Shown: positions 9,801 to 24,051, counted from the stretch's first letter. The stretch: DNA of 44,759 nucleotides from Limimaricola cinnabarinus LL-001 (GCF_000466965.1 NZ_BATB01000027.1:1-44759), one strand, 5' to 3'. A program made the numbers and translations. The notes: generated by a model not told the origin, from the letters alone.

Positions 9801-10147
9801 AAATCCTCGGCGCTGCGCGACGTGGCGGGCATGCTGCGCTCGCTCGATTACGCCGCGCAATCGGCGCTGCGCTGGGCCGAAAGCTCGGGCACCGATGGCG
9901 AGGAAGCCGAGACGCTGATCCGCGATTGGCACGAGGGCGCCGTGCGCGATTTCATGGCCGCCTATGACGAGGTGATCGCCGGCAGCCCGGCGCACCCCAC
10001 CGACCCGGACTTCACCGCGGCACTTCTGGATCTCTTCCTGATCCAGAAAGCCATCTACGAAGTGGGTTACGAGCTTGCCAGCCGCCCCGCATGGGTGGAC
10101 ATTCCGCTGAGCGGCCTGCTCGCCCTGATCGACGAAAAGGATACCCA

Positions 10148-10151
<4 letters not shown>
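6870..10151 (+). CDS. treS: Fused trehalose synthase-maltokinase (TreS-Mak/Pep2)
   Basis: Two-domain cytoplasmic enzyme, 1093 aa. Residues about 20-560 are GH13_16 trehalose synthase (trehalose to maltose): start motif [20 protein letters not shown], nucleophile Asp218 in [10 protein letters not shown], Glu260 in LLAEANQWP, Asp326 in NHDELTLEM. Residues about 575-1093 are maltokinase (maltose + ATP to maltose-1-phosphate): N-terminal cap around [18 protein letters not shown], kinase motif [12 protein letters not shown] (Asp946) and metal-binding IIDFEGEP (Asp963, Glu965). The fusion hands maltose straight to the kinase, whose product is the GlgE substrate. ATG at 6870 overlaps the glgE stop and the stop overlaps glgB, so the three are coupled. 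TreS is reversible; the fused kinase would pull flux toward glucan. Confidence 0.96.
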
Positions 10152-12370
<2,219 letters not shown>

Positions 12371-12416
12371 ACCCCCTTCGGGGGCGGTCTTTCCGGCCCG
12401 CCCCCCTCCCGACCAC

Positions 12417-12445
12417 GGGCCGGGCGCTGTCCCGGCCCAATTTTT
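12417..12445 (+). terminator. Intrinsic-terminator-like hairpin between glgB and malQ
   Basis: A perfect 8-bp stem (GGGCCGGG, 12417-12424 / CCCGGCCC, 12431-12438) with a 6-nt loop is followed by AATTTTTC. The T tract ends one base before the malQ ribosome-binding site (CGGAG) and ten before its ATG at 12456. A smaller CCCCC-TTC-GGGGG stem-loop lies at 12372-12384. The pair probably terminates or attenuates transcripts leaving glgB, lowering malQ expression relative to the upstream genes. Confidence 0.6.
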
Positions 12446-12455
12446 CGGAGTCCGC

Positions 12456-14267
12456 ATGACCGACCTCGCCGATCTCTGCCGCCACCACGGGATCACCACC
12501 GAATACGAAGACCCGCATGGCGAGGGCATGCGCCCCGTGCCCGAGGCGACGCTGCGCCTGATCCTGCGCAAGATCGGCGTCGATCCCGACGGCCCGGTGA
12601 GCGGTCCCGCCGCGCCGCAGGAAATGGTCGTGCCTAAGGACGGGGTGTGCCACCTGCCCGGCTGGATCGAGGACGCGCCGGGATGGGGCCTGTTCTGCCA
12701 GCTCTACGAGCTGCGCTCGGAGCGCAACCACGGCATCGGCGATTTTCGCGACCTGGCCGAGATGGCGCGCATCGCGGGCCGGGCCGGGGCGGATTTCCTC
12801 GGGGTGAACCCGCTACACGCGCTGTTCCTCGCCGATCCGACGCGCCGCAGTCCCTTCTTTCCCTCGACCCGCAGCTTTCTCAGCCCGGTCTATATCGCGC
12901 TCGACGATCTCGTGGGGCACGAGCCGGGCGACATCGACGCCGAAGCCCTGCGCGCGGGCGATCTGGTGGATTACGACGCGGTGGTGCCCGCCAAACTCGA
13001 CGCCCTGCGCGCGGCCTTCGCGCGCAAGCCCTTCGACGGCGACGAGGCGGATTTCGACGCCTTCGTAAGGGAGGGTGGCGAGCCGCTGCGCCGTCACGCG
13101 TTGTTCGAGGCGCTCTCGCTCGCCATGGCGGCCGAGGGCCACGGCTCGGGCTGGCATGGCTGGCCCGAGGCGCTGCGTGATGTCGAGAGCGCGCAGGTCG
13201 CGGGTTTCGCCGATGACAACGCCGACGAGGTCCGCTTTCACCTGTGGCTGCAATGGCAGGCAACGCGCCAGCTTGACGCGGCCATGGCCTGTGCCGTGGA
13301 CGCCGGAATGCGCATCGGCCTCTATCTCGACCTCGCGGTGGGCGAAGCGCCCGACGGCTCGGCAAGCTGGGGCAGCGGCGAGGTTCAGATGACCGGCCTC
13401 GCCGTCGGCGCGCCGCCCGATGTCTTTGCCGCCGACGGCCAGTATTGGGGCCTCTCGGCCTTCAACCCCGGCACGCTGCGCCAGCTCGATTTCGCCCCGT
13501 TCCGTGACATGATCGGCGCGCAGCTCGCGCATGCGGGGGCGCTGCGCATCGATCATGCGATGGCGCTGTGGCAACTGTTCCTCATCCCCGACGGGGAGCC
13601 CGCCAGCGCGGGCGCGCATCTGCGCTATCCCTTCACCGACCTGCTGCGCGTTCTGGCAAAGGAAAGCCAGGAGCGCGAGGCGGTGGTGATCGGCGAGGAT
13701 CTGGGCTTCGTGCCGCCGGGCTTTCGCGAGGCGATGCAGGCGGCCAACATCCTGTCCTATTCGATCCTCTACTTCGAGAAGGACGGCGACCGCTTCAAAC
13801 GCCCCGAGGAATACCGCCCCACGGCGCTGGCGTGCCTTTCGACCCACGACCTGCCGGTGCTCGAACGCTGGTGGGCGGGCGAGGATATCGAGCTGCGCCG
13901 CGAACTGGGGCTCGTTGGCGCGGAAGACAGCGATGCCCATGCAGCCGGACGGGCGGGCGAACGCCGCGCGTTGCTGGATGCGATGCGCAAGACGGGCGCG
14001 CTCAGGGGACGGTTGCCCCGGCAAAAGGAGATGCCGCAGGAGGTACTGGTCGCGGCGCACCGCTACCTCGCGCGCACCCGCGCGGCGCTGGTCGGGATAC
14101 GGCTGGCGGACATGGTCGGGCCCAAGGCGCCCACCAACATGCCCGGCACGGTGGACGAGTATCCCAACTGGCGGCCCCGCGCGCCGCTCGATCTGTCGCA
14201 GATCGCGACCCATCCCGATTTCCGCGCCGTGACCGCGATGATGCGCCGGGAGCGGCCGCGCGGCTGA
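12456..14267 (+). CDS. malQ: 4-alpha-glucanotransferase (amylomaltase)
   Basis: GH77 disproportionating enzyme, 603 aa, transferring glucan segments between maltodextrins. The catalytic set is visible: nucleophile Asp366 in GALRIDHAMALWQLFLIP, acid/base Glu414 in VIGEDLGFVPPGF, and Asp465 in LSTHDLPVLERWW. The first ~60 residues (MTDLADLCRHHGITTEYEDP) form the short proteobacterial N-terminal extension. ATG at 12456 has CGGAG 6 nt upstream. It sits 85 bp behind glgB, beyond a terminator-like hairpin, so it is probably read at reduced level from the glgE promoter. Its likely job is remodelling or recycling chains of the GlgE-made glucan. Confidence 0.94.
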   Translation: MTDLADLCRHHGITTEYEDPHGEGMRPVPEATLRLILRKIGVDPDGPVSGPAAPQEMVVPKDGVCHLPGWIEDAPGWGLFCQLYELRSERNHGIGDFRDLAEMARIAGRAGADFLGVNPLHALFLADPTRRSPFFPSTRSFLSPVYIALDDLVGHEPGDIDAEALRAGDLVDYDAVVPAKLDALRAAFARKPFDGDEADFDAFVREGGEPLRRHALFEALSLAMAAEGHGSGWHGWPEALRDVESAQVAGFADDNADEVRFHLWLQWQATRQLDAAMACAVDAGMRIGLYLDLAVGEAPDGSASWGSGEVQMTGLAVGAPPDVFAADGQYWGLSAFNPGTLRQLDFAPFRDMIGAQLAHAGALRIDHAMALWQLFLIPDGEPASAGAHLRYPFTDLLRVLAKESQEREAVVIGEDLGFVPPGFREAMQAANILSYSILYFEKDGDRFKRPEEYRPTALACLSTHDLPVLERWWAGEDIELRRELGLVGAEDSDAHAAGRAGERRALLDAMRKTGALRGRLPRQKEMPQEVLVAAHRYLARTRAALVGIRLADMVGPKAPTNMPGTVDEYPNWRPRAPLDLSQIATHPDFRAVTAMMRRERPRG

Positions 14268-14274
14268 TCCCCGC

Positions 14275-14303
14275 TTGACAGCCAAGGCCCCGCCCCTGCA
14301 GGG
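14275..14303 (+). promoter_or_regulatory. Candidate promoter of the thiC riboswitch transcript
   Basis: TTGACA at 14275-14280 matches the -35 consensus; after 17 nt comes GCAGGG, a poor -10. The predicted start, about 14310, falls just before the riboswitch P1 stem, which is where a start is expected. The poor -10 keeps confidence moderate. Confidence 0.4.
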
Positions 14304-14314
14304 TGCGGGCACTT

Positions 14315-14424
14315 CACCAGGGGGGCCCCGGCAAGGGGCTGAGATATCGCTGGCGAGGCCGAAAGGCCCACGCGCGCGCAGACCCTTCGAACCTGATCCA
14401 GTTCATACTGGCGTAGGGACGGTG
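14315..14424 (+). ncRNA. TPP riboswitch (THI element) controlling thiC
   Basis: Binds thiamin pyrophosphate and represses thiC. The conserved CTGAGA is at 14339-14344. The second conserved half starts at 14381 with GACCCTTCGAACCTGATCC and ends with ATACTGGCGTAGGGA. P1 can form between CACC (14315-14318) and GGTG (14421-14424), and P2 between the GGGG/CCCC runs around 14320-14338. The variable P3 arm is G+C-rich (GAGGCCGAAAGGCC). About 95 nt separate it from the thiC ATG, with no hairpin-plus-T-tract, so control is probably at translation or by Rho rather than by an intrinsic terminator. Confidence 0.93.
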
Positions 14425-14518
14425 CGCGGCTGTTGGGCTTTCGGGGTCTCCCGTCTTTCTCGCCGCTTCTCCACCCCCGCTGTCGTTCTGGATCGTCACC
14501 GCCGCGAGAGGACGCCGC

Positions 14519-16329
<1,811 letters not shown>

Positions 16330-16398
16330 GGGCGCGCGGGACCGGCATGGATCGGCGTCGCAGAGGCATTTGCCAATTGACCGGTTGACGAGTGCGGG

Positions 16399-16436
16399 GA
16401 ACGGCGGGTGGGGGCATGACCCCTTACCCGCCGTTC
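16399..16436. terminator. Bidirectional terminator candidate between thiC and the DMT gene
   Basis: An 11-bp perfect inverted repeat (GAACGGCGGGT / ACCCGCCGTTC) with further GGGG/CCCC pairing inside lies between two convergent genes, 4 bp from the stop of the minus-strand gene. There is no T tract on either side, so efficiency is uncertain. Confidence 0.5.
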
Positions 16437-16440
16437 GACC

Positions 16441-17412
16441 CTAGCCCTGCGGCGCGAGAGCTTCGGCGCGGCCCCCGCCGCCCCGGGCGGCGGCCCGCTC
16501 GCGATGCACCACATAGCCGCCCGAGCCGAGGATGATCGCGGTGCCGAGCACCGTGGCCATGTCCGGCAGGTCACCGAACACCAGATAGCCGAGCAGCACC
16601 GCGCCGACGATTTCGAGATACTGGAACGGCGCCAAGAGCCCCGCCTCGGAGCGGCGGAACGCCTCGGCAATCAAAAGGAAGGTCGCAGCCGACACCAGCC
16701 CGGCCAGCGGCAGCACCCCCCAGACCCAGCCGGGGGCTGAGGGCGCAACGAGGCCCGACCCGCCGGTCAGTGCCATCACCCCGAACAGGCCCAGCGCGAT
16801 CAGCGCCGCGTAGAGCGTGGCCCCGGTCTGGATCGTCAGCGCCGAGCGTGAGGCCGAGGCGCTGCGCAGGATCACCGCGTTGAGCGCGTAGCCGGTCGCC
16901 GCCATCAAAGGCAGCAGCGCCGCCGGGGTAAAACCTTCGAAGCCCGGCCGGATCACCACCAGCGCCCCGACGAAGCCGACCGCGACGGCAGCATAGCGGC
17001 GGGGTCCAACCTTTTCGCCCAAGAGAGGTGCCGCCAGCAGCACGAGGATCAGCGGCTCCACGAAGAAGATCGCGATGGCTGTGGCGATCGGCATCACCGC
17101 AAAGGCGCCGACGAGGCCGGTCATGGTGACCACCGAGCACAGCCCCGACAGCACCAGCACAGGCGAAAACATCGCGCCCCGCAACCGGTGCCGCAGGATG
17201 AGCGCCAGCGCCGCGAGGGTCGCGCTTTGGAAGCCGAAGCGCCACAGCACCACCTCGGCGGGCGGCATCGCCCCGGTGAGCAGCTTGGCCAGCGTGTCGC
17301 CCACCGGCAACAGCGCCATGGCGACGATCATCAACGCGATGCCGGTGCCTGCGGGGCCGTGATCGGTGCGGCGGGCGGGGACGACCGGGCTCTTGGTGCG
17401 GGGTCTGATCAT
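16441..17412 (-). CDS. DMT-superfamily permease with two EamA domains
   Basis: Inner-membrane transporter of 323 aa with about ten hydrophobic segments in two EamA repeats (residues about 20-150 and 165-300). Family-typical stretches are LPVGDTLAKLLTGAMPPAEVVLWRF, AIFFVEPLILVLLAAPLLGEKVG and LLAPFQYLEIVGAVLLGYLVFGDLP. Members usually export small metabolites or amino acids; the substrate cannot be inferred. ATG at 17412 has GGGAGA 5 nt upstream. Convergent with thiC, and downstream of the large helicase gene on the same strand with a 179-bp gap in which I see no clear signal. Confidence 0.88.
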   Translation of the reverse strand: MIRPRTKSPVVPARRTDHGPAGTGIALMIVAMALLPVGDTLAKLLTGAMPPAEVVLWRFGFQSATLAALALILRHRLRGAMFSPVLVLSGLCSVVTMTGLVGAFAVMPIATAIAIFFVEPLILVLLAAPLLGEKVGPRRYAAVAVGFVGALVVIRPGFEGFTPAALLPLMAATGYALNAVILRSASASRSALTIQTGATLYAALIALGLFGVMALTGGSGLVAPSAPGWVWGVLPLAGLVSAATFLLIAEAFRRSEAGLLAPFQYLEIVGAVLLGYLVFGDLPDMATVLGTAIILGSGGYVVHRERAAARGGGGRAEALAPQG

Positions 17413-17591
17413 GGGCGTCTCCCAACATGCGCGCGCCGCCTCGCAGCGGGGCACGACCGTCCGGGCGTCCGGGACGAAAATGATGAGATGGCCGCAGGCC
17501 CGGACGACGCCATCGTCGGCCCCGTGACCGGCCATGCCACAGGGCTAGTGAGCCTGCCTTGGCCGGTCAAGTCTCACCGCATCGGCGCGCC

Positions 17592-20500
17592 TCACTCTCC
17601 CGGTGCGGGAAGCGACAGGCGGCGCGGCCGCGCGGTCTCGCGCCGTGCGCGGTCGACGGCCAGCACCTCGCGCAGCCGGTTGTCGAGCCGCTCGGCCACA
17701 TGGGCGGGCGCGCGGAACCAGTCGGTCGACCAGACCCGCTCGATGCGCCATCCGAGGCCTTCGAGCACCGCCTGACGCACCCGGTCGCGATCCCGCGCGG
17801 TGGCCGCCGAATGATAGCTCGCCCCGTCGCATTCGACACCGGCAAGATAGGCGCCGCCCCGGTCCGGATGCACCACCGCGAGATCGATGCGGTAGCCCGA
17901 GACGCCGATCTGGCAGCGCACCTCCCAGCCCTTGGCCTCGAGTGCGCGCGCCACCGCCTCCTCGAACGGATTCTCGGCCGGGCCGAGGCTGCCCGTGTCG
18001 CGTGCGGGCAGCGCCACCGCGCCGCGATCGGCGTAATCGAGGAACGCCTTGAGATCGGCGACTCCGCGGGCGCGGCTGCGGCCAAGATCGATCTGGTCGG
18101 CCCCGAGCGAGGCGAAGACGTGCAGCTCGCGCCGCGCCCGCGTGATCGCCACATTGAGCCGCCGCTCCCCGCCCTCGGCGTTGAGCGCGCCGAAATTCAT
18201 CGACAGCTTCCCCGCAAGGTCCGGCCCGAAAGTGACCGAGAACAGCATCACGTCGCGCTCGTCGCCTTGGATGTTCTCAAGGTTCTTGACGATCAGCGGC
18301 TCGTCGCGCGCCTCGTCGAAGAACCACTCCAGCTCTGGCGTCTCGCGGCGCATCGCGTCGAGCTGGTCGAGGATGAGCGCCTGCTGATCGCCGTTGAAGG
18401 TGATGACGCCGATGCTGTGGCGCGCGGGTTCGGGCTGCGCCAGCGCCGCCATGAGCCTTTCGCGGATCAGCGCCACCACGGCGCGCGCCTCCTCGATGTT
18501 GGTACGGCCCTTGCCCCGGCCATAGCGCCCGTCGACCCGGTGCAGGGTGATCGCCTTGCGTCCCGTGCCCGGCGACGGGAAGGTGACGAGGCCGCCATCG
18601 TAGTAGAAATGGTTCGAAAATGCGATCAGCGCCTCGTCGCGCGAGCGGTAGTGCCAGTCGAGCCGCCGCACCGGCACGCCCGAAGCCGCCACCTCGTCGA
18701 GGATCGAGGGCATGTCACGCAGCGCGAAGCCGTCCTCCTCTTCTTCGTCGTCCTCTTCGGAGCGGCCGAAGAAGTTGGTTGGCGGCAGCTGTTTCGGATC
18801 GCCCACGACGATCGCCTGCCGCCCACGCGCGATGGCACCGATGGCGTCCCAAGTGGTGATCTGGCTCGCCTCGTCGAAGATCACCACGTCAAAGGCGGGC
18901 TGACCGGCGGGGAGATATTGCGCCACCGAGAGCGGCGACATCAGCACGCAGGGCGCGAGGCGCGGCAGGCTTTCGGGCATCTGGCCCAAGAGCTGCCTGA
19001 TCGGCATCGAGGGCCGCTTGAGGCCCAGTTGATGGCGCAGGAGCCCCAACTCGGAGGCGCGCGGCACCGCGTCGCGGGGCGGCAGGTCGCCGCCGATCCG
19101 GCGCAGCGCCTCACCGGGTGCGAGAGCGGCGGCGCGGTCGTCAAGCATGCGGAACCGAGCCACGAGATCGTCCTGCGCCCAATGCGCGAAATCGCGCAGC
19201 AGCGGCTCGGCATCCATCGCGCGCGGCAGCCACCATGCGGCATAGGCAGCCTCGAAGGCGGTGCGCGCGGGCCGGTCGAGTCGCCCCGCCTCGATCGCCG
19301 CGATCAACGGTCCCAGGCCCGCCGCATCGGCGCGGGCGCGCAGCGCCACCCAGCGGGTCCAGTCCGCCAGCCGTGCGGCCCGGGTCTCCAGCGCCTCCAG
19401 CCCCTTGGCCAGATCGGGCGGGGGACGTGGCCTCGGGGACCTGCCCGCCCAAGCCCTCGAAGGCCTCGCTGGCCATCGCCATCTCCGCCTGCGCGGAGCC
19501 GAGCGCCGCGAGCGCCATGCGCAGCGGGCCTGCGCCCGGCTGGCTCAGTTCGGCCCGCGCCGCGCCCAGCCGCTCGGGCCCCGCCCCCTCCCCCGCGAGC
19601 GCGGTCAGCGCCGTCTCAAGCGCGCGCCGCGCCGCGATCAGGGCCTCGATCCCCTCGCCCGGCAACCGTGCCAGCGGCGAGGCATCGCGCGCCGCCCGCG
19701 ACCGGGCGAGCCGGTGCAGCGCATCGAGATCGCCGCCGGGATCGACGGTGCCGGAGCGCACATGGCTTTGCAGGACGCCCCGCACCCGTCTCCGCGCCAG
19801 CGCCGAGAATGGCCAGACCCCGGCCTCGGCGGCGCGCCAGTCGGCGTCGAGCGCCGCGACGTCGATGCGGGCGTCGGCGTCCTGCGGGTAGTCGGCGGCG
19901 AGCCGTTCGCGCGCCTGCGCCATCGCCGCCTCGGCCTCACGGCGGGTTTGCAGCGCGCGGTCGAGCTCCGCGAGCGGCAGGTCGGGAAGCGGCGACAGGT
20001 CCGGCGCGTCCTCTGCCGCCAGCGGAGCGAGGCGCAGAAACAGGTCGCGCCGCGCCGACATGCGGGCCGCCTCCGGGGCGAGGCCGAGCCGGTCGCACAA
20101 GGTGCCCAGCGCCCGGCCCTGCCCACGCGCCGCCTGCGCCAGGTCCCGTGCCGCGCCCAAGAACCGCTCCTGCCAGTCGAAGGACCACTCCGCCCCCGCC
20201 AGCAGCTCCACCGGCGCGGCGGACCCCGCGACCTTGGCCAGACGCTCCAGATCGCACGCCATGTCGCGCAGCCGCGCGTAGCTGGCGGCGTCATGAGCGT
20301 TGGCGTCCGGAAAAACGAGGCGGAACGGCGGCCCGCCCGCCGCCACCCGTCCGATCGCCTCGAAGACCGAAAACCCCTGTGTCCCCTTGCGGTGCAGCGC
20401 CGCGACATAGGCGTTGAGCTGGTCGCGGGTGAGGCGCAAATCCTCGGTCACCTCGATCCAGTCGGCTTCCTCGCCTGCCGCTGCGCGGTCCCAGCCGCGT

Positions 20501-22740
20501 CCGAGCTGCGCCAGCACCGAGGCGCGGTCGGTCTTGCTCGAATGCAACTCAAGGCAGGCGTCGCCCAGACCGCAGCCCGCAAGACGGCGATGCACCACAT
20601 CGAGAGCGGCGGCCTTCTCGGCCACGAAGAGCACGGTCCGCCCCTGCGACAGCACCTGCGCGATGATGTTGGCGATGGTCTGGCTCTTGCCCGTGCCCGG
20701 CGGGCCGATGAGCACAAAGTCGCGCCCCTGCGCCGCCGCCGCCACGGCGGCGAGCTGGCTGCTGTCGGCGGGCAGCGGGGTCACCAGATCGGCGGGTGCC
20801 AGCGCCCGGTCGAGATCGCGCGGCGCGATCACCGGCAGGTCGGGCTGGGGATAGGCCGTCTCGGGCCCGTCGAGAAGGTGGCGTACCAGCGGGCTGTCGC
20901 GCAGCGCCGCCTCGCGCGCGACGAGATCCTCCCACATCAGGAACTTGGCAAAGGAAAACGTCGAGAGGGCCAGATCCTCGATCACCTCGAAGCCGGGCAT
21001 CTCGCGCACCGCGAGGCGGACGAGGTCGAAGATCCGCGCGAGGTCGATGCCGCTGTCGTCGCGCGGCAGCTCGCCGTCGAGACCGGGCACCGACAGCGCG
21101 AAATCGCGGCGCAGGAATTCGAGCAGCGTCGCGTTGATGCGCACCTCGTCCTCGAGATGGGTGATGCGGAACTCGGCCTTGGCCGAGCGCCGCTCGAGCC
21201 GCGCCGGGATCAGCAAGAGCGGCGCGCGGTAGGCCCGGTCCTCGCCTTCGCGTCGCCAGCGCAGGAAGCCCGCGGCGAGGAACAGCGTGTTGGTGCCGCC
21301 CTCCTGCAGGTCGCTGCGGGCACGACGATGAAGCGCCACAAGGCGCGACTGCAGATCGGCGACCGGAAGCGGCGAGGCGAGGCGGCCGCGCTCCTGCGCT
21401 TGGGCGGCGCGCCGGGCGATCTCCTCGGCGGGCAGGCTCTCGGCCTCCTCCATCGCCACGGGGGTCGCGCTCGCTCCGCCCGCGAGGCGGTCCTCAAAGG
21501 CCGCCATGTCGGTGCACAGAAACGGCACCGAACCGCGCCCGTCGCGAAAGTTCAGGAGCCGGTTGCGCAACGACAGATCGAGCAGCTTGCGCTGCCAACG
21601 CTCGATCCGGCCCTCCGGCGTGTCCGGGATCTCCTCGATTTCGGAGACCGGCAGGTCGGCGGCGCCGGGGGCCATGGGCAGAGGTGGGGACTTGGCCTCG
21701 CCCGCCGCGGGGGCGGGGTCGAGCGCGGTATCGCGCAGCGGCAGGATGCCAGCCGCGCGCGCCGCCGCCATGTCGATCGCCGCGATGAAGCCCGCTTCGC
21801 TCGCCTCGTCGCCAAGCGCCCGGCCCGCCATCACCGCCGCTTCGAACCCCGCGCCCTGCCCCAGAAGCTCGGGGTCGAGTACGAGAAGTTCGCGCGCGGC
21901 GATGGCTTTGCGCAGCGCCACGGCGTCGGGTTCGACCACGCGGCCGAGATCGCGGTCGAGGAGCCAGACGCCGCACCAGACCCGCCCTTGGGCAAAGGCC
22001 ACCATAGGGTTCAGGCCCAGCGCCTCGGCCCCTGCCGCCAACAGCAGGGCCGCGTCGAGCGGGGTCGCCAGACGTTCGGCGCGGATGCGGTGCGGCGCGC
22101 GCAGCACCTGTCCCCGCGCCGCCACGCCGCCCCCCGCCACGGCACTGCGCAGACCCCAGCCCGATGCCGCCGACCAGATCGCCGCCGCCTGCATCCAGGC
22201 CCGGCCCGCATCGCCCGAGCGGTAGCCGTCGGGCGCGCCCTGCCCCGCTTGGTTCAGAAGCGCCGCCGCCGCCTCGACCAGCCCCGACGTGACGGCGGCG
22301 TCGGGTCGCACGAAGGCGGGCAGCAGATGCGCCATCTCGCCCAAGCCCCCCCATTCCTCGCGCGCCAGAAGCGTAACAGCGCGCTCGGCGCGGGCCAGGA
22401 CCCGTCCGCCCTGCCGCAGCTCCAGCCGCAGCATCGCGGGCTCCGACGTCTCCAAGGTAGCGAGGCGCGCGGGATCGAGCACGACCGCGAGATCGGCGAT
22501 CTCCAGCCGCTCGCCCGGCGCGAGGCGATCGATCGCCCAATGCCGGGGCCGGGCCACTGCCGGTTCTGACCAAAGATGCAGCTCCGCCCCCGCGATCGCC
22601 GCGCCCGCATGTTCGAGCGCCAGCGACCGGATCACCGCCGTGCGCGCCTGCGCGCTGGCAAATCCGAGCCGCGCCACGGCGTCGATCTCGATCGAGATGC
22701 GCGGCGGAACGGCGGGCAGCTGGCTGTCTGGGTTCGTCAT
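17592..22740 (-). CDS. DUF4011 / SF1 helicase / PD-(D/E)XK nuclease protein (Hhe-like), frameshifted
   Basis: Very large protein, 1715 aa after repair. Order: beta-sandwich-like N-terminus (about 10-130), a transglutaminase-like segment (about 205-290), DUF4011 (about 380-560, WQRKLLDLSLRNRLLNFRDG), SF1 helicase core with Walker A GPPGTGKSQ (679-687) and Walker B VVIFDEASQ (about 1289), helicase motifs VITFNGDQQA and LNVAITRARRELHVF, then a DUF559/Vsr-like nuclease (about 1596-1670: GYRIDLAVV, Asp1619; GVECDGASYH, Glu1636). One extra base in the G run at 19420-19424 splits the frame; removing it gives EATSPPDLAKGLEAL and rejoins the halves. ATG at 22740 has AGGAGAG upstream. The architecture matches DUF4011-helicase-Vsr (Hhe) proteins reported as antiphage; its role here is inference. 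It stands alone. Confidence 0.85.
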
Positions 22741-22764
22741 CCGTTCTCTCCTGCGCTCGGGCGG

Positions 22765-22793
22765 ACATGAATCCATTTGCCCTTTGCCGTCAA
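22765..22793 (-). promoter_or_regulatory. Candidate promoter of the helicase-nuclease gene
   Basis: On the minus strand, TTGACG (22793-22788), 17 nt, then TCATGT (22770-22765). Spacing is ideal and the -35 differs from consensus at one base. The predicted start lies about 17 nt before the ATG at 22740, still upstream of AGGAGAG. Confidence 0.4.
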
Positions 22794-22847
22794 CAGCCTC
22801 GGCGCTTTCCGGCAGGCCGCCGCCGATGCGTGACACGCGCGAGAGGC

Positions 22848-22876
22848 TGGACAAGCCCCCCACGCATGGATTTATC
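22848..22876 (+). promoter_or_regulatory. Candidate promoter of the TRAP binding-protein gene
   Basis: TGGACA (22848-22853), 17 nt, TTTATC (22871-22876): good spacing and a plausible -10. The predicted start is about 60 nt before the GTG at 22944. It diverges from the helicase promoter about 55 bp away. Confidence 0.4.
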
Positions 22877-22943
22877 TCGCCCGAGGGCCCGCTTCCGGGA
22901 GGGGTGCGGGACGCAAGACAGAAGACAGAACAGGGAGAGACGC

Positions 22944-24028
22944 GTGGATCGTCGTTCGTTCATCACCAAGGCCGGTCTCGGCGCAGGCGCGGCCGCATTG
23001 GCCGCACCGGCCGTCGCGCAGGGCAACATCACCTGGCGCATGGTCACCACCTGGCCCAAGAACTTTCCGGGTCTCGGCGTGGGCGCGCAGCGTCTCGCGA
23101 CCGGATCACCGCCGCCTCGGGCGGCCGACTGACGATCCAGGTCTATTCGGCGGGCGAGCTTGTGCCGCCGCTGCAATCGCTCGACGCGGTGATCGACGGC
23201 ACCGCCGAGATGTCGCATTCGGCCGCCTATTACTGGCAGAACAAGTCCTCGGCGCTGAACTTCTTCACCGGCGTGCCCTACGGCATGACCTCGACCGAGC
23301 TGGCGGGCTGGATGCGCCACATGGGCGGTCAGGAGCTCTGGGACGAGGTCTATGACCAGTTCGGCGTGCAAGGCTTCCTGTCGGGCAACACCGGCACGCA
23401 GGCCGGCGGCTGGTTCCGCGAGGAGGTCACCGGTCTCGACAGCCTCAGCGGCCTGCGCTTCCGCACTCCGGGCCTTGGCGGCCGCGTGTGGGAAAAGCTC
23501 GGCGTTACAGCGACCAACATGGCCGCGGGCGAGATCTTTCAGGCGTTGCAGTCGGGCACGCTTGATGCGGCCGAGTTCGTCGGCCCCTACAACGACCTTG
23601 CGCTGGGCTTCCATCAGGTCGCCAAGAACTACTACTTCCCCTCCTTCGTGGAGCCGGGCCTCGCCACCGAGCTGGTGGTCGACAAGGCCAAGTACTCCGA
23701 GTTGCCCGAGGACCTGCAGGCGATCATCCGCGACGTATCGCAGGCCGAGTACGACATGGTCGCCTCGGACTTTGCCGCCAACGATCCGCGCGCGCTCAAC
23801 ACGCTGGTGAACGAGCATGGCGTGCAGGTGCGCCAGTTCCCCGAAGAGGTTCTCGAGGCCGCGGCCGAGGCATCGAAGGAGGTTCTGGGCGAACTGCGCG
23901 ACAGCGGCGACGACCTGACCAAGCGCACCACCGAGAGCTTTATCGAGTCTCTGAAGCTGCTGCGCACCAAGGCGCAGACCGCCGACGCCAACTTCATCCG
24001 CGCGCGCGAGCAGTATTTCGAGATGTGA
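22944..24028 (+). CDS. dctP: TRAP transporter substrate-binding protein (DctP/TakP type), frameshifted
   Basis: Periplasmic receptor for an organic acid. The N-terminus MDRRSFITKAGLGAGAAALAAP is a Tat signal. GTG at 22944 is chosen because AGGGAGAG precedes it and the signal starts there. Family stretches are TIQVYSAGELVPPLQSLDAV, SGNTGTQAGGWFREEV, AAEFVGPYNDLALGFH and NYYFPSFVEPG, resembling TakP, the 2-oxoacid binding protein of Rhodobacter. The frame breaks at 23097-23102, where GCGACC should read GCGGACC; one added G gives GAQRLADRITAASGGRL. Restored length is 361 aa. The permease genes lie on the opposite strand and converge on it. Confidence 0.9.
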
Positions 24029-24051
24029 TCCCGACCCCGTCGGAAAAAGAG

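Noticed and set aside
22767..22874. Inverted half-sites ATGAATCCAT / ATGGATTTAT in the helicase-dctP gap
   Set aside because: They match at 9 of 10 positions but lie about 100 bp apart, and both overlap likely promoter -10 or spacer sequence, so shared composition is enough to explain them.
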